The position numbers and the translations under genes are program-made. From Vampirovibrionales bacterium (GTDB taxonomy: Bacteria; Cyanobacteriota; Vampirovibrionia; Vampirovibrionales; Vampirovibrionaceae): DNA of 64,000 nt. The stretch lies in NCBI GenBank assembly GCA_029262635.1, contig JAJCZA010000007.1, positions 1 to 64,000 of the forward strand. The letters are read 5' to 3'. Under the pieces are notes generated by a model that was not told the DNA's origin, ran no database searches, and saw only the letters and a program-made list of their open reading frames with translations. This document shows positions 51,001 through 60,100 of the stretch, piece after piece. Each line of letters opens with the position of its first letter. The stretch's first letter is position 1.

Positions 51001-52079
51001 ACATCCCGCCAGCCCAAATCAGCGTTGGCCTCTAACATCAACGCTACCATGCCCGATACAGCCGGGGCGGAAAAAGAAGTTCCTTGCACGGTTGCGTAAT
51101 CACTTGAGGAATACCCATTGCTTCCCATTAAATCGGTAGTGTAAATACCCGTACCCGGCCCACTAATCAGTACCGGCGCCCCCGGCGTGCTAAACGAAGC
51201 CAGGGTGCCGTCGGAATTAACCGCTCCAACTGTAATCGTAAAACGGGAGTTCTGCATTTCGTAATAATTGGCGTCATCCCCAATGTCGCCGCTATTGCCT
51301 GCGGAAAAAACAAAAATCGTGCCCAAACCGCCCCGATTATTAGTTGTGGCATCGGCAAAAGCGCCTTCGGTTGTGCTGGTAAAAAACGAGGCATCAAACG
51401 GCTTCGTCCAGCCCCAACTGTTGTTAGAAACATCCACATCCTGCGTTAAGGCACCGTTAAGCTGGGTTGAGTTAATGCTCCCACCAAGCAGCCTAAAGCT
51501 TGTAATGGTTGAACCATAGGCAACACCCGTGGTTCCAACCCCATCATTGGCCGCGCCGATAACACCGGCAACAGAGGTTCCATGCCGATCGCTGGAAGTT
51601 TTAGCACCACCATCGCTGTTATTCAGGTTAAAGTCCCAATCGATACTCGTATCGTAATTCGCTGAAAGCTCTGAATGGGTGTATTGAACCCCCTGATCCA
51701 CAACGCCAACCGTTACACCGGCTCCTGTATAGTCACTCCAGACGGATAATACGTTCATATCGTATCCACCGGAATTACTCAGGTGCCACTGACCATCGGT
51801 TGGTCCGGCAAAAGCAACGGCATCCGCTGTAAGGCTCTGAGCGTTTAAGCTCTCTGGTGCAAATCCTGTATTATCAATCCCGGCAACACTAGAAGCCCTC
51901 CCCTGCCCAACCCCTAACACATGAAAAAGACCACTGGCTTGTACCGAAGCAAAAAGCCCTGCCTCTTCTGACGAGGATTCTTCATCTGATTTTGGCAATA
52001 GAAAATCCAGATTCAACGACAACAAGTCGTTCTCCTGATTTAGAGCACCCGATTCAGACAGCATATGAAACAACGCCAT
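48003..52079 (-). CDS. RTX-repeat subtilisin-like (S8) protease with P/Homo B domain, probable type I-secreted
   Basis: Catalytic Asp (VGVVDQGVQYTHSEL), His (RHGTSVAGVIGA), Ser (GTSFSAPAVSGMVALML); P domain QQDLVITLTSPDGT...ELDGTWTLTIQDQ; many GGxGxDxLxGG repeats. Confidence 0.95.
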   Translation of the reverse strand: MALFHMLSESGALNQENDLLSLNLDFLLPKSDEESSSEEAGLFASVQASGLFHVLGVGQGRASSVAGIDNTGFAPESLNAQSLTADAVAFAGPTDGQWHLSNSGGYDMNVLSVWSDYTGAGVTVGVVDQGVQYTHSELSANYDTSIDWDFNLNNSDGGAKTSSDRHGTSVAGVIGAANDGVGTTGVAYGSTITSFRLLGGSINSTQLNGALTQDVDVSNNSWGWTKPFDASFFTSTTEGAFADATTNNRGGLGTIFVFSAGNSGDIGDDANYYEMQNSRFTITVGAVNSDGTLASFSTPGAPVLISGPGTGIYTTDLMGSNGYSSSDYATVQGTSFSAPAVSGMVALMLEANADLGWRDVQEILVYSATMTDSGDANWQVNGAGNWNMGGLHTNYGFGFGLADARNAVRLAETWDIVNSITGTSPNEQSSTSSSGALSETVSNTGGDSVTTVQFVNSSLSIDHIEISLNLNHTRQQDLVITLTSPDGTNSVLLNRPPASNEFGAVNTTYDTSWTLSSTQFWGEELDGTWTLTIQDQVSGVNGVLNSWSMTGYGDDSDSSATPYTYYFSDEYSDYAGSRNTTINRPDGQGFLPETYNASMVTSNSVIDLLPGAQSTIDGATVTTTAGTTIEHAIGGDGNDTISGNNASNILYGGRGNDILDGRLGVDTMYGGQGDDIFFVDSLSDVVIEYANEGYDIIYSTLSNYVLSANVELLQLIAGGDNITGSSGGDTIVANDNANLILGLDGNDIISGAGGDDTLEGGNGNDILNGGTGADVLKGGLGDDIFIVDNIGDSVVENGGEGLDTVRSFIDFTLGNGMDRLELQGSADLDGTGNGGANFLIGNSGNNTLTGGAANDYLYGGTGSDTLIGGNDHDTYVVDVSTDVIIEQAGAPGGDDKVFSVASDYTLSANIERLQLAGTGDINGTGNDGINYMAGNSGNNTLNGAGGDDLLNGGGGTDTLYGGTGNDRIIVDSLDDVAIELAGEGTADELQSLVDGYVLPENFERYFLLGTGNISGTGNALDNYMQGNAGNNTMNGGAGNDFLIGVQGTDTLYGGQGDDIMFLWTATDTAIENAGEGNDTVRSSVTHTLGDNIENLQLWFNSSIDGTGNALNNSVIGNLGHNTLTGLAGNDLLDGTAGINTLIGGTGNDTYVIRGALDTIQENAGEGSDMVRTLIDYTLGDNLEHMILVSGDINGTGNALNNTMTGSTGNNTLIGADGNDTLNGSDGDDILQGGVGNDQLIGGTGNDTLDGGVSSDTYLGFLAGFGDDVIFDSNGNDILNLTQYNLADIVSWTAVDSGADSFVDQLLMSFSGGDSITINDYFDNTAISDDLSGAGVGLLESITFSDQTAGFTDVQGLIA

Positions 52080-52225
52080 ACAAATTAGTCCCTTAAAGCC
52101 AATATACTTATATTAGATACACACGCGTAACAGCTCATTGATCATATCGACCAAAGCCTCTATACCTTAAGCAATTAACACCATGGCTTTAATAAAAAGT
52201 AACAAAGTATGATTATATGATTTAT

Positions 52226-52996
52226 TTAAAAATTAGCCCCGGCTTTGGCCAGAAGGCGTCGTTTTTGAATCCAAGACTCGAACAGGTCATCCCGAATAGC
52301 AATTTCTAGACGAGGGGTTAATTCAGCTGAATCAAAGCGAAGTAGGCGAGCGATAAGAAATGACCCATTTTCCATTGAAAAGGGGAAACTAACTTGTCCT
52401 GGCGAAAGCTTTAACAACGTCTCCCCTAATTTAGGCGTTAACGCTCGCAACGGAACCGGCCCCACAACGCCGCCATGTTTAGCTTCATCGCCAATCGAAT
52501 GAACCAAGGCCAATGATGTAAAATCGCTTTGCCCGCTCTGAATGGTTTCGTACAACACCTCAGATTCCCCTTGACTCTTGGTCCGAATCAGTTGAAACAA
52601 CACCTGATCCCGATGGGATTTTTGCGCCAAAAAAGCTTCCCGAACCTGCCTTTCGTTAATGATCAACTGTTTCAACCGATCGACCCGATAGTGAAAAAAC
52701 AATTTTTCTTTCAGTTCATCCAAGGTCTGTTGTGTTTTTTCTAAATACATCTCCAGCGTGGTTGAGTCATTATTAATATTCTGGCTTTGACAGAATGTAT
52801 CCAACAGCTCCTGCTCTCGTTCCGGTGTTTTTAAGTCCAGCGAAAGATGATGCTCCTCAAACCCCTCTTTCAAGAGAATCCCCTGAACCAGTTCCCGATA
52901 AGCGGAATAATGCACACGCTCGTTTACCAACTCTCGAAGCAAAGATTCAACGGGCCATATTTTATCCCAAAGGCTGATGGATAAAGGGTCATTCAT
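52226..52996 (-). CDS. Parvulin/PpiC-type peptidylprolyl isomerase
   Basis: QVLFQLIRTKSQGESEVLYETIQSGQSDFTSLALVHSIGDEAKHGGVVGPVPLRALTPKLGETLLKLSPGQVSFPF. Confidence 0.8.
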   Translation of the reverse strand: MNDPLSISLWDKIWPVESLLRELVNERVHYSAYRELVQGILLKEGFEEHHLSLDLKTPEREQELLDTFCQSQNINNDSTTLEMYLEKTQQTLDELKEKLFFHYRVDRLKQLIINERQVREAFLAQKSHRDQVLFQLIRTKSQGESEVLYETIQSGQSDFTSLALVHSIGDEAKHGGVVGPVPLRALTPKLGETLLKLSPGQVSFPFSMENGSFLIARLLRFDSAELTPRLEIAIRDDLFESWIQKRRLLAKAGANF

Positions 52997-53104
52997 AATA
53001 AAATGATCTTATCGTAAAAGTTGCTTATGATTAAACACTATTTACGATAGTCCGATAAAGCCCTAAAGCACACAAGAATCACGCACAAAAGCAGTCAATT
53101 TTAG

Positions 53105-53776
53105 CTATATTTTTCGCTGAGCGAGAGTCAAACCATCACCGATGGGAACCAAACTCATCTCCACCCGTTGGTCACTATGAATTTTTTCGTTCAGCTTTCG
53201 TATGGCCAAGGTATCCTCGTCTTTCAAGGCCGGATCAGCGACTGCGCCACCCCAAAGCACATTATCAATTAAAATCACCCCGCCGGGCCGAACCAGCCGA
53301 AGCGCTTGCTCATAATACGTGTCATATCCGGTTTTATCGGCATCAATAAAGGCCATGTCAAACGATGGTAAATCTTTTTCCGCCAATAAATTATTTAAGG
53401 TTTCATCGGCAGGACAAATTCGCAGATCAATTTGATGAGCGACTCCCGCCTTTTCCCAAAACGTGCGACCCATATCCGTCCATTCCTGGCTAATGTCACA
53501 AGTAACAATGCATCCGGTTTCAGGCAGTGCCATGGCACAAGCCAGTGTGCTGTAGCCTGTAAACGTACCGATTTCTAAAATTCGCTTCGCTCCCATGAGT
53601 CTGATTAAAAAAGCCATCAACTGCCCCTGTTCCGGCGAAATTTGCATCACCGAATAAGGCCCTACTTTTTCTTGAGTTGCCTCTCTCAACTCTTGGAGTA
53701 TGGCTGACTCCCGAACACCATACTGATGGATATAATTTAACAACCCCGGTTTCATATCCAATGTTTTAGTAGCCAT
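53105..53776 (-). CDS. SAM-dependent O-methyltransferase (CCoAOMT-like)
   Basis: RILEIGTFTGYSTLACAMALPETGCIVTCDIS...FDMAFIDADKTGYDTYYEQALRLVRPGGVILIDNVLWGG. The start at 53776 is preferred; the ORF extends to 53965. Confidence 0.95.
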   Translation of the reverse strand: MATKTLDMKPGLLNYIHQYGVRESAILQELREATQEKVGPYSVMQISPEQGQLMAFLIRLMGAKRILEIGTFTGYSTLACAMALPETGCIVTCDISQEWTDMGRTFWEKAGVAHQIDLRICPADETLNNLLAEKDLPSFDMAFIDADKTGYDTYYEQALRLVRPGGVILIDNVLWGGAVADPALKDEDTLAIRKLNEKIHSDQRVEMSLVPIGDGLTLAQRKI

Positions 53777-53918
53777 AATGCGTTGTATCCCTTCTTTTTG
53801 TGATCGACTCTTCTCTGAGACCGTTCCTCGTATTATAATAGTCTTTATCTCATTATATAATATAGGACCCAGAGACTCATACCGTTTTAGGGACACCCGG
53901 AAAGAGGATAAACGAACC

Positions 53919-54920
53919 ATGAGCAGACAACCCGTCAGTAACGATCCACAACCGTCTTTAAACATTTGGCCCCTGATCTATGGCGGCGTGTTTTTCCTCA
54001 CCATGCTAACCATTGCTGTTCCCTTGGCCCATTTGGAGCTTTTTACCCTCGAACTACCTCTTTTAATCGGCACTATTCTCCTGGGTGTCGCTGTATTGTT
54101 CACCCATCCGGCCTTGCTCTGCCCCTATAGTATTTTAGTTGCTGTTGTTTCCCATCTATTTTTTCCAGAAAGCACCCTGAACACGCCCTTTCTGTGGATT
54201 GCCATTATACTGACAGCTATTACGGTTCTGGGATTTGCTTTTACCCGAAAAACGTTCCCTCAAATAAAACGGTCGAAAAAAGCCAAGTCCGAGCCTACCT
54301 TTGAGGCGTCGTCTGAAGTAATTTCCGGAAGTGAGCCTGAAGAATCCTCACCGGTTATTAACGAAACCCCGGAAGTGGTTGAAATAACTGCCGTAACCGA
54401 AGAGTCCAAAGCACCTTACGACACAACCATTGCCAGCGAAGGAATTACGATTATTTTTGGAACCGAATCAGGCAACTGCGAAGATCTGGCCACTCAGGCC
54501 GCTGACAGCTTAAAAGGCGATGGCTATACGGTACAAGTTCTGGACGCGGAAAACGTTCAGATCGACTACTTACCCTCTTTTGCTAACGTACTCGTCATTA
54601 CCAGCACGTGGGGAGACGGCGAGCCTCCGTCCAACGCAGAAGCTCTCATGGAAAAAATGAAAGGCGGCGCCAAGCCGGATATGTCGGGTAGTCAGTTCAG
54701 CGTACTGGCATTAGGCGACACAAGCTATGAGCAGTTCTGCCAGTGCGGCAAAGATTTTGATACGCTGTTTGCCCAGTTTGGTAGCCACCGCTCTCATGAA
54801 CGAGTCGACTGCGATCTAGACTTTGAAGAGTCTTATGAAACCTGGATTGCGGGAGTCCAAACCGCCTTCAAAGCTTCCGGTTTAAAAAAGAAAACCGGCG
54901 CACCGATTGGTGCGGCCTAA
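53919..54920 (+). CDS. Membrane-anchored flavodoxin-domain protein
   Basis: N-terminal TM segments, acidic linker, flavodoxin domain: IIFGTESGNCEDLATQAADSL...VITSTWGDGEPPSNAEALMEKM...LALGDTSYEQFCQCGKDFD. Confidence 0.88.
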   Translation: MSRQPVSNDPQPSLNIWPLIYGGVFFLTMLTIAVPLAHLELFTLELPLLIGTILLGVAVLFTHPALLCPYSILVAVVSHLFFPESTLNTPFLWIAIILTAITVLGFAFTRKTFPQIKRSKKAKSEPTFEASSEVISGSEPEESSPVINETPEVVEITAVTEESKAPYDTTIASEGITIIFGTESGNCEDLATQAADSLKGDGYTVQVLDAENVQIDYLPSFANVLVITSTWGDGEPPSNAEALMEKMKGGAKPDMSGSQFSVLALGDTSYEQFCQCGKDFDTLFAQFGSHRSHERVDCDLDFEESYETWIAGVQTAFKASGLKKKTGAPIGAA

Positions 54921-54993
54921 GCCAACACAGGCCAGCACAGCTGGCTTCACTTAGGGTTAGACTCGTAAATACCACAATCTTATATTTTCTACG

Positions 54994-55028
54994 GCCTATG
55001 ACGCTTAAAAAAGTGTCATAGGCTTTTA
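54994..55028 (+). terminator. Rho-independent terminator
   Basis: GCCTATGACGCTT-AAAA-AAGTGTCATAGGC followed by TTTTAT. Confidence 0.85.
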
Positions 55029-55108
55029 TCAAACCCGACTTTGTTCAGCCATAATGCAAAGTGTTCACAGTCAATCGTTTAATTATTTAGAAAAAGGAGA
55101 TGACCCTC

Positions 55109-55567
55109 ATGAATACTAAAAAGTTAAAACTTCAGTACACCTTGCCTGTCCTCGCTTTGTGCATTGCCCTTGGTAGTTCGATGGCAACGAGCTATGCGGA
55201 AAGCCCGTCGGCTCTGGATATGACCGCTGACGGGGCTGAATCCATGATAGAAGGAACGGTCAATGTCATTGCGACGCCGATTGTCGTTACAAAAGACCTC
55301 AGTGAAGGCAAGCTGGACTCTGCCATCACCTCTGCCGTTGGACTTCCCATTTCCGGGGTGACTTCAGCCACAACCGGACTGGTTAAGGTCATTAGTGGTG
55401 TGGGCAAAGGAGCCGCTCAAATCACAAGCCATACGTTTAACGGTATTGGAGAAATCGCTGGCTCCACCCAGTCCGCCATTAATGACAACCTGCCCAGCGT
55501 TGACGTAGATGTGAACGTCACCGCTCCGGCAAACAGCAAAACATCCAAAAACGACGGCAGTATTTAA
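55109..55567 (+). CDS. Hypothetical secreted protein
   Basis: Signal peptide-like LQYTLPVLALCIALGSSMATSYAES. Likely ATG at 55109; the ORF extends to 55100. Confidence 0.65.
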   Translation: MNTKKLKLQYTLPVLALCIALGSSMATSYAESPSALDMTADGAESMIEGTVNVIATPIVVTKDLSEGKLDSAITSAVGLPISGVTSATTGLVKVISGVGKGAAQITSHTFNGIGEIAGSTQSAINDNLPSVDVDVNVTAPANSKTSKNDGSI

Positions 55568-55588
55568 ATTCTGCTTGTTAAAATGAAT

Positions 55589-55640
55589 CCTTTATTTATC
55601 CGCTTTCTGCCAAATCGCCAGAGAGCGGATAAAGGTTTTT
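55589..55640. terminator. Probable bidirectional terminator
   Basis: CCTTTATTTATCCGCTTTCTGccaaatcgCCAGAGAGCGGATAAAGGTTTTTATT, between convergent genes. Confidence 0.75.
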
Positions 55641-56964
55641 ATTTGCCAGGAAACAATAGGGTTTCTCGTTCGCCATCACGGATTATGGTCAGTTCAAACG
55701 CCTCACCCTGAAAAATCGATTTCAGCAGAGCCTGAAATTCGAATTGGTTTTGAAAACGCTCTCCATTAACAGCCACAATAACATCACCAACCCCTGACGG
55801 ATCAGAGCCCTTAATAACAGAGACTCCAACTTCCTCTTCGCTCATTACTTCAAACGCCTCAAGGGCTTTTGCTCGAATTTTTTTCAACAAAGCTTGTGTT
55901 TCCGGGTTTTTATCCAGTTGAGCGATGTCATCATCATCCCACCCTGCAACCCGATATTGCTCTATCACATTAGAATCTAACGACAATCGATTATCAATGG
56001 GCAAGCCTTTGTTCAGCCGGGCTAACGCACTCTGTAAAAACTCGATGGGCGTGACATACCCTCGATTTTCAGCACGCCGAGGATCCGCCTTTCCGAACAC
56101 CTGCCCTAAGACTTCTCCTCTATTATTAAAGACAGCTCCTCCCGAATTTCCTGAATTAACCGATGCTTCCGTTAAATGCGCCGTCAGGTTACTCAAGGGT
56201 CGAGGTGGAACCTGATATAAGGCTGAAAGAGTGCCTGAAGACAGAACCTCATGAAGTCCTCCCGGAAACCCTAACAGGGCCGCAAATTCACCTTGCCGAA
56301 CTTCTGGCGCAAAATGCACCGTAGGAAGCTCTTCACCCTGAGTATCGATTTTTAGAACCGCAAGGTCAGCCGCTTCATCCAGAGCGATAATCTGAGCCGG
56401 ATAGATTTTTCGATTAATTTCGACGGTGATTTTACCCGCTTGGTTCAAGACGGCTTTAACCACATGGTGATTGGTTAGAACCACCCCGTCAGGCTGACAG
56501 ACAAACCCGGTTCCATCCGATTTTGGGATGCCTCCTTTTTCCAGACTAAAATCCCTAAAGAAAGGCGCAAATTCGTCCTGTCTCACTGTGGACATTTTAT
56601 CCGTTGGGGTAGTGGGCCTTTCGTACTTTATCTGAATCTTGGCCGTTCGAGGTCTTAAGTAATCCAGTAACGCTACCTTTTCCGCCGAACTCGCCGCCAG
56701 TCCTGAGAGTTTAGGATCCACGGCGACGGGACGCACGCCGTCATCTGGGCACGTGCTGAAAGTTAGCTGATGATTCGATTTCAGATTATCCGGAATCACA
56801 CTCCGAGTCGTAATTTCAACCGAATCCGCACCGGTTGGTGGTTGAGCCGATACCAAGCCCGGCGAAAGAAGAGCCGTCAATGCGACCATTCCTATTTTAA
56901 GCGAGTTTAACGGTTTGGATTTTTGTGGGAACCGGGCACCAAAAGTAACTGGAGAAGAAAGCAT
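55639..56964 (-). CDS. Trypsin-like HtrA/Deg-family serine protease with PDZ domain (paralog A)
   Basis: GTGFVCQPDGVVLTNHHVVKA (His), AADLAVLKID (Asp), NSGNSGGAVFN (Ser); C-terminal PDZ-like GVGDVIVAVNGERF. Confidence 0.93.
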   Translation of the reverse strand: MLSSPVTFGARFPQKSKPLNSLKIGMVALTALLSPGLVSAQPPTGADSVEITTRSVIPDNLKSNHQLTFSTCPDDGVRPVAVDPKLSGLAASSAEKVALLDYLRPRTAKIQIKYERPTTPTDKMSTVRQDEFAPFFRDFSLEKGGIPKSDGTGFVCQPDGVVLTNHHVVKAVLNQAGKITVEINRKIYPAQIIALDEAADLAVLKIDTQGEELPTVHFAPEVRQGEFAALLGFPGGLHEVLSSGTLSALYQVPPRPLSNLTAHLTEASVNSGNSGGAVFNNRGEVLGQVFGKADPRRAENRGYVTPIEFLQSALARLNKGLPIDNRLSLDSNVIEQYRVAGWDDDDIAQLDKNPETQALLKKIRAKALEAFEVMSEEEVGVSVIKGSDPSGVGDVIVAVNGERFQNQFEFQALLKSIFQGEAFELTIIRDGERETLLFPGK

Positions 56965-57067
56965 TATCGAAAAATCCTCATCCCATAACGAGTAATAAAC
57001 ATCCTAATAGAAACCCAAGCAAGAATACAAATTGCCTTTTGCCGCTCTTATAATATTTAAAAAGGGC

Positions 57068-58738
57068 TTAAGACGTTTTGTTGTCTTTGCTTTCACCCGG
57101 GAACGATACGGTTTTCTTTTTCCCATCACGAATCAAGGTCAGCTCAAACGCCTCATCCTGAAAAATCGATTTAACCTGAGCGATAAATTGGGGCATAGAT
57201 TCAAACGATTGCCCATTCACCGCCACAATCACATCACCCAGCTGAAAATTACCCGAAGACGCCGCTAAGGTTGGCTCGCCATTCGCGCCCGTGGGAATAA
57301 TACTTCCTACAGAAACGCCAAAAGTCTCATCCATCCGTTCTGAAACACCTAATGCAATGTCACGAACGATCTTTAGCTCATTTGCCTCCAACTCACCTTT
57401 GGCAAGTTCCTGAATATCCTTATTACTAAGAAAAGTCATTTCATGCAGAGGCCTAATGTCAATCCCTATGGATAAACGATTATCAATAGGTTTTCCCGCA
57501 TGTAATCGGTTAATAGCCCCTTCAATATATTCTTGAGGTGCTACATAACCTTGTCCCTCAACAAAGGGGTCAGCGCTTTTAGCGAAGAGTTGTCCTAACA
57601 TTTCCCCCTTTATATTTACAGAGGCTCCACCGGAGTTTCCTTTATTAACAGCGCTATTGACAATATGAAAAGGGGGTGACGGGTCGTTCCATTCAGGTGG
57701 AGATACTTGATAGAGGGCAGATAAATCCCCGATATTCATTACATTCTTAAACCCTGTGGGATTTCCCATTGACGCTACGAGTTCCCCTTTTTTCACTTCA
57801 GGAGCAAAGGAAAGAGTTGGCAACTTTTCACCTCTCGTATCAATTTTTAAAAAAGCAAGATCGACGTAAGGATCCGTGGCTATAAGCTTCGCTTGATAGC
57901 GTTTAGTCCCTAAATCAACCACTATTTCTCCTCCCTCTTCCACCTTCTCAATAACATGATGATTCGTTAGAATTAACCCATCTTCTTGACATATAAAACC
58001 TGTTCCTGCTTGACCTCTAGGAGGAGAGGGCTCTGGATTATTTTTTGGTGTTTGAAAGTTTTCTGTCGATTTTTCAAGCTCTGGCAATAACTCTTGAGGA
58101 AGTGCAGGAAAAACATATTGTCCGTTAGGCAATTTAAATTGCTCTATAAATTTGGCTAGTTCAGGAGGTGTTTCCATAAAATTAAAAAAGTTGGCATAAG
58201 ATTCATTGGCTTCATTTGGAGAAGATGGTTTCTTAGAGTCTGTAGGAGGGAGTTTGGAAACGGAGCTTGGATTGGGCTTCGTTAAAATCAAGACGGTTCG
58301 GGGTTCTAAATATTCGGCTAATGCCACTTGTTCTGCGGAGATAAGTTTGGATCCTCGAAGGTTCTCAGCCACTTCGGCCGGGCGTTGGTCGTCATCGGGA
58401 CAGGTGGGGGAGGTGGGGCGGTGGTCTGATTTTAAACTGGCGGGAATTTCAAAGCTGTCGTTACTTGAGGCCTCCTGACTCGCCATGGCCCAAGAGGGGA
58501 AAAGAAGAGCCGCAAAAGCAAAAAGCCCGGCCTTTAAGAAAGAACTTTTGTGAGAGGCTTTTGAACGTGAATCCCCTGAAAACATCACGTCATCCGAAAG
58601 GGTTCCTCTTAACTGTTGAGAGGGTGAAAAAGTAGTTTTAGAAGCCCCCTGCTGGTTTTTGGCAACCAAAGTAGGTGCTGAATATACCGAAAAATCCATT
58701 GAAAAACCCCTTACGAATAATCTAAAAACAAACGTCAC
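57068..58738 (-). CDS. Trypsin-like HtrA/Deg-family serine protease with PDZ domain (paralog B)
   Basis: GTGFICQEDGLILTNHHVIEK, YVDLAFLKIDT, NKGNSGGASVN; PDZ-like LGDVIVAVNGQSF. Confidence 0.93.
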   Translation of the reverse strand: MTFVFRLFVRGFSMDFSVYSAPTLVAKNQQGASKTTFSPSQQLRGTLSDDVMFSGDSRSKASHKSSFLKAGLFAFAALLFPSWAMASQEASSNDSFEIPASLKSDHRPTSPTCPDDDQRPAEVAENLRGSKLISAEQVALAEYLEPRTVLILTKPNPSSVSKLPPTDSKKPSSPNEANESYANFFNFMETPPELAKFIEQFKLPNGQYVFPALPQELLPELEKSTENFQTPKNNPEPSPPRGQAGTGFICQEDGLILTNHHVIEKVEEGGEIVVDLGTKRYQAKLIATDPYVDLAFLKIDTRGEKLPTLSFAPEVKKGELVASMGNPTGFKNVMNIGDLSALYQVSPPEWNDPSPPFHIVNSAVNKGNSGGASVNIKGEMLGQLFAKSADPFVEGQGYVAPQEYIEGAINRLHAGKPIDNRLSIGIDIRPLHEMTFLSNKDIQELAKGELEANELKIVRDIALGVSERMDETFGVSVGSIIPTGANGEPTLAASSGNFQLGDVIVAVNGQSFESMPQFIAQVKSIFQDEAFELTLIRDGKKKTVSFPGESKDNKTS

Positions 58739-58817
58739 TAATCAAGGCACTAGCCAAAGTTCGTTACAAGGGTAACATGGAGAAAACCCATAAGCAATCG
58801 CTGATCGGCAAAAGAAC

Positions 58818-59828
58818 CTATAACGTCGGCTGAGGGACCAACTGACGTCCGGATAGAATCTGATCGATCTGATCAAAGATTTTGGGGTTCAAGGCGAGGG
58901 TGAGGTGATCAATGGCCGGATCCTCGATGATCAGATTATTCACCTCACCGTTCTCATTGCCGTGCTCAGATTTTTCAAGTAAACCTTTACGAAAGTGAAC
59001 CATCATATCCCAAATGGTCAAAAAGCTATGATACGCCACATCCTTCGATTTTTGCGCCACGTTCAGGTTCCATTGAATCAACTGATCGAAAACCTGCGGA
59101 ATGGGCTTGCCCGGATTCCGGGGAATCCACATATTTTTAAGGTGCTTAACCCCTTCGGCCCCCATAAAGCCACTACCTAAAGAGATCAGATGCTTAACCG
59201 GTGTTGTATCATCACCTGTATGATGATTTTCCAGAAAATACTTGGCCACAATTCCGCCTAGGCAATGCCCTACCAAGTTAACCTGATTCACATTACAATA
59301 CTGTTGAACCCGTTCAATCTCTTTTTTTAAGGCACCAGCGGCGGAATCCACATCAGCAAACCCTTCATCCGGAAGCGAAACCACCGAAACATTGTACCCT
59401 TGTCCCTGAAAATAGCTGTGCATTTCCCGAAAGAAAACGGGAGGTGTATTCAGCCCCGGCACAATCAACACAGGAAGGTGCGGGCTTTTAACATAGGGTG
59501 CGGACTCTAACTCCGGGATATAGTCCGCGGCAAATTTCCCCCGACGGTTCAGTGCATAGTAGTCTTGTCGAGCACGCTTGCTCACTTGGGCAATACGAAA
59601 AATAGCGCTGAAATAAGTCATGAGAAAGGCATTCAGTCGACCAATTTTCTGGCGGCGGGCCGGTGTGACAAAATCACTGTTGAAATAATCCTGAATATTC
59701 CGAATTTCCATCTCACACAGGCATCGGTGGATGGGGTGCAGTTTCATCAGGGCAATCGCCACCATACTCCCGATTCGGGAATACATCCAAGGAATCTCTT
59801 TTTTCTCAAACTGAGAACTTTTGGCCAT
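58818..59828 (-). CDS. Alpha/beta hydrolase (lipase-like)
   Basis: PVLIVPGLNTPPVFF...VNLVGHCLGGIVAKYFLENH nucleophile elbow GHCLG. Confidence 0.85.
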   Translation of the reverse strand: MAKSSQFEKKEIPWMYSRIGSMVAIALMKLHPIHRCLCEMEIRNIQDYFNSDFVTPARRQKIGRLNAFLMTYFSAIFRIAQVSKRARQDYYALNRRGKFAADYIPELESAPYVKSPHLPVLIVPGLNTPPVFFREMHSYFQGQGYNVSVVSLPDEGFADVDSAAGALKKEIERVQQYCNVNQVNLVGHCLGGIVAKYFLENHHTGDDTTPVKHLISLGSGFMGAEGVKHLKNMWIPRNPGKPIPQVFDQLIQWNLNVAQKSKDVAYHSFLTIWDMMVHFRKGLLEKSEHGNENGEVNNLIIEDPAIDHLTLALNPKIFDQIDQILSGRQLVPQPTL

Positions 59829-60100
59829 TTTTATTTTCTACCTACGAATCTAATATTAATCATACCATTAATCCCCTTCGCAAACGATAGGCTTCACATA
59901 AAAGGGCAAGCCATGACTTGACAACGCCATCCTTATTACTACAGAATAGCATACATTAATTTATAAGTCTTTAATTAGGGGAGTGAGTCATCTATGCAAA
60001 TTACCCAGCCCGTTGCTCTATTCGGCGCCAACAAGCAACACCTAAGCCCGAACCCGCAGAAACAGCTCATACCAGCCTATCCAATAACGCTCCGGACAGC

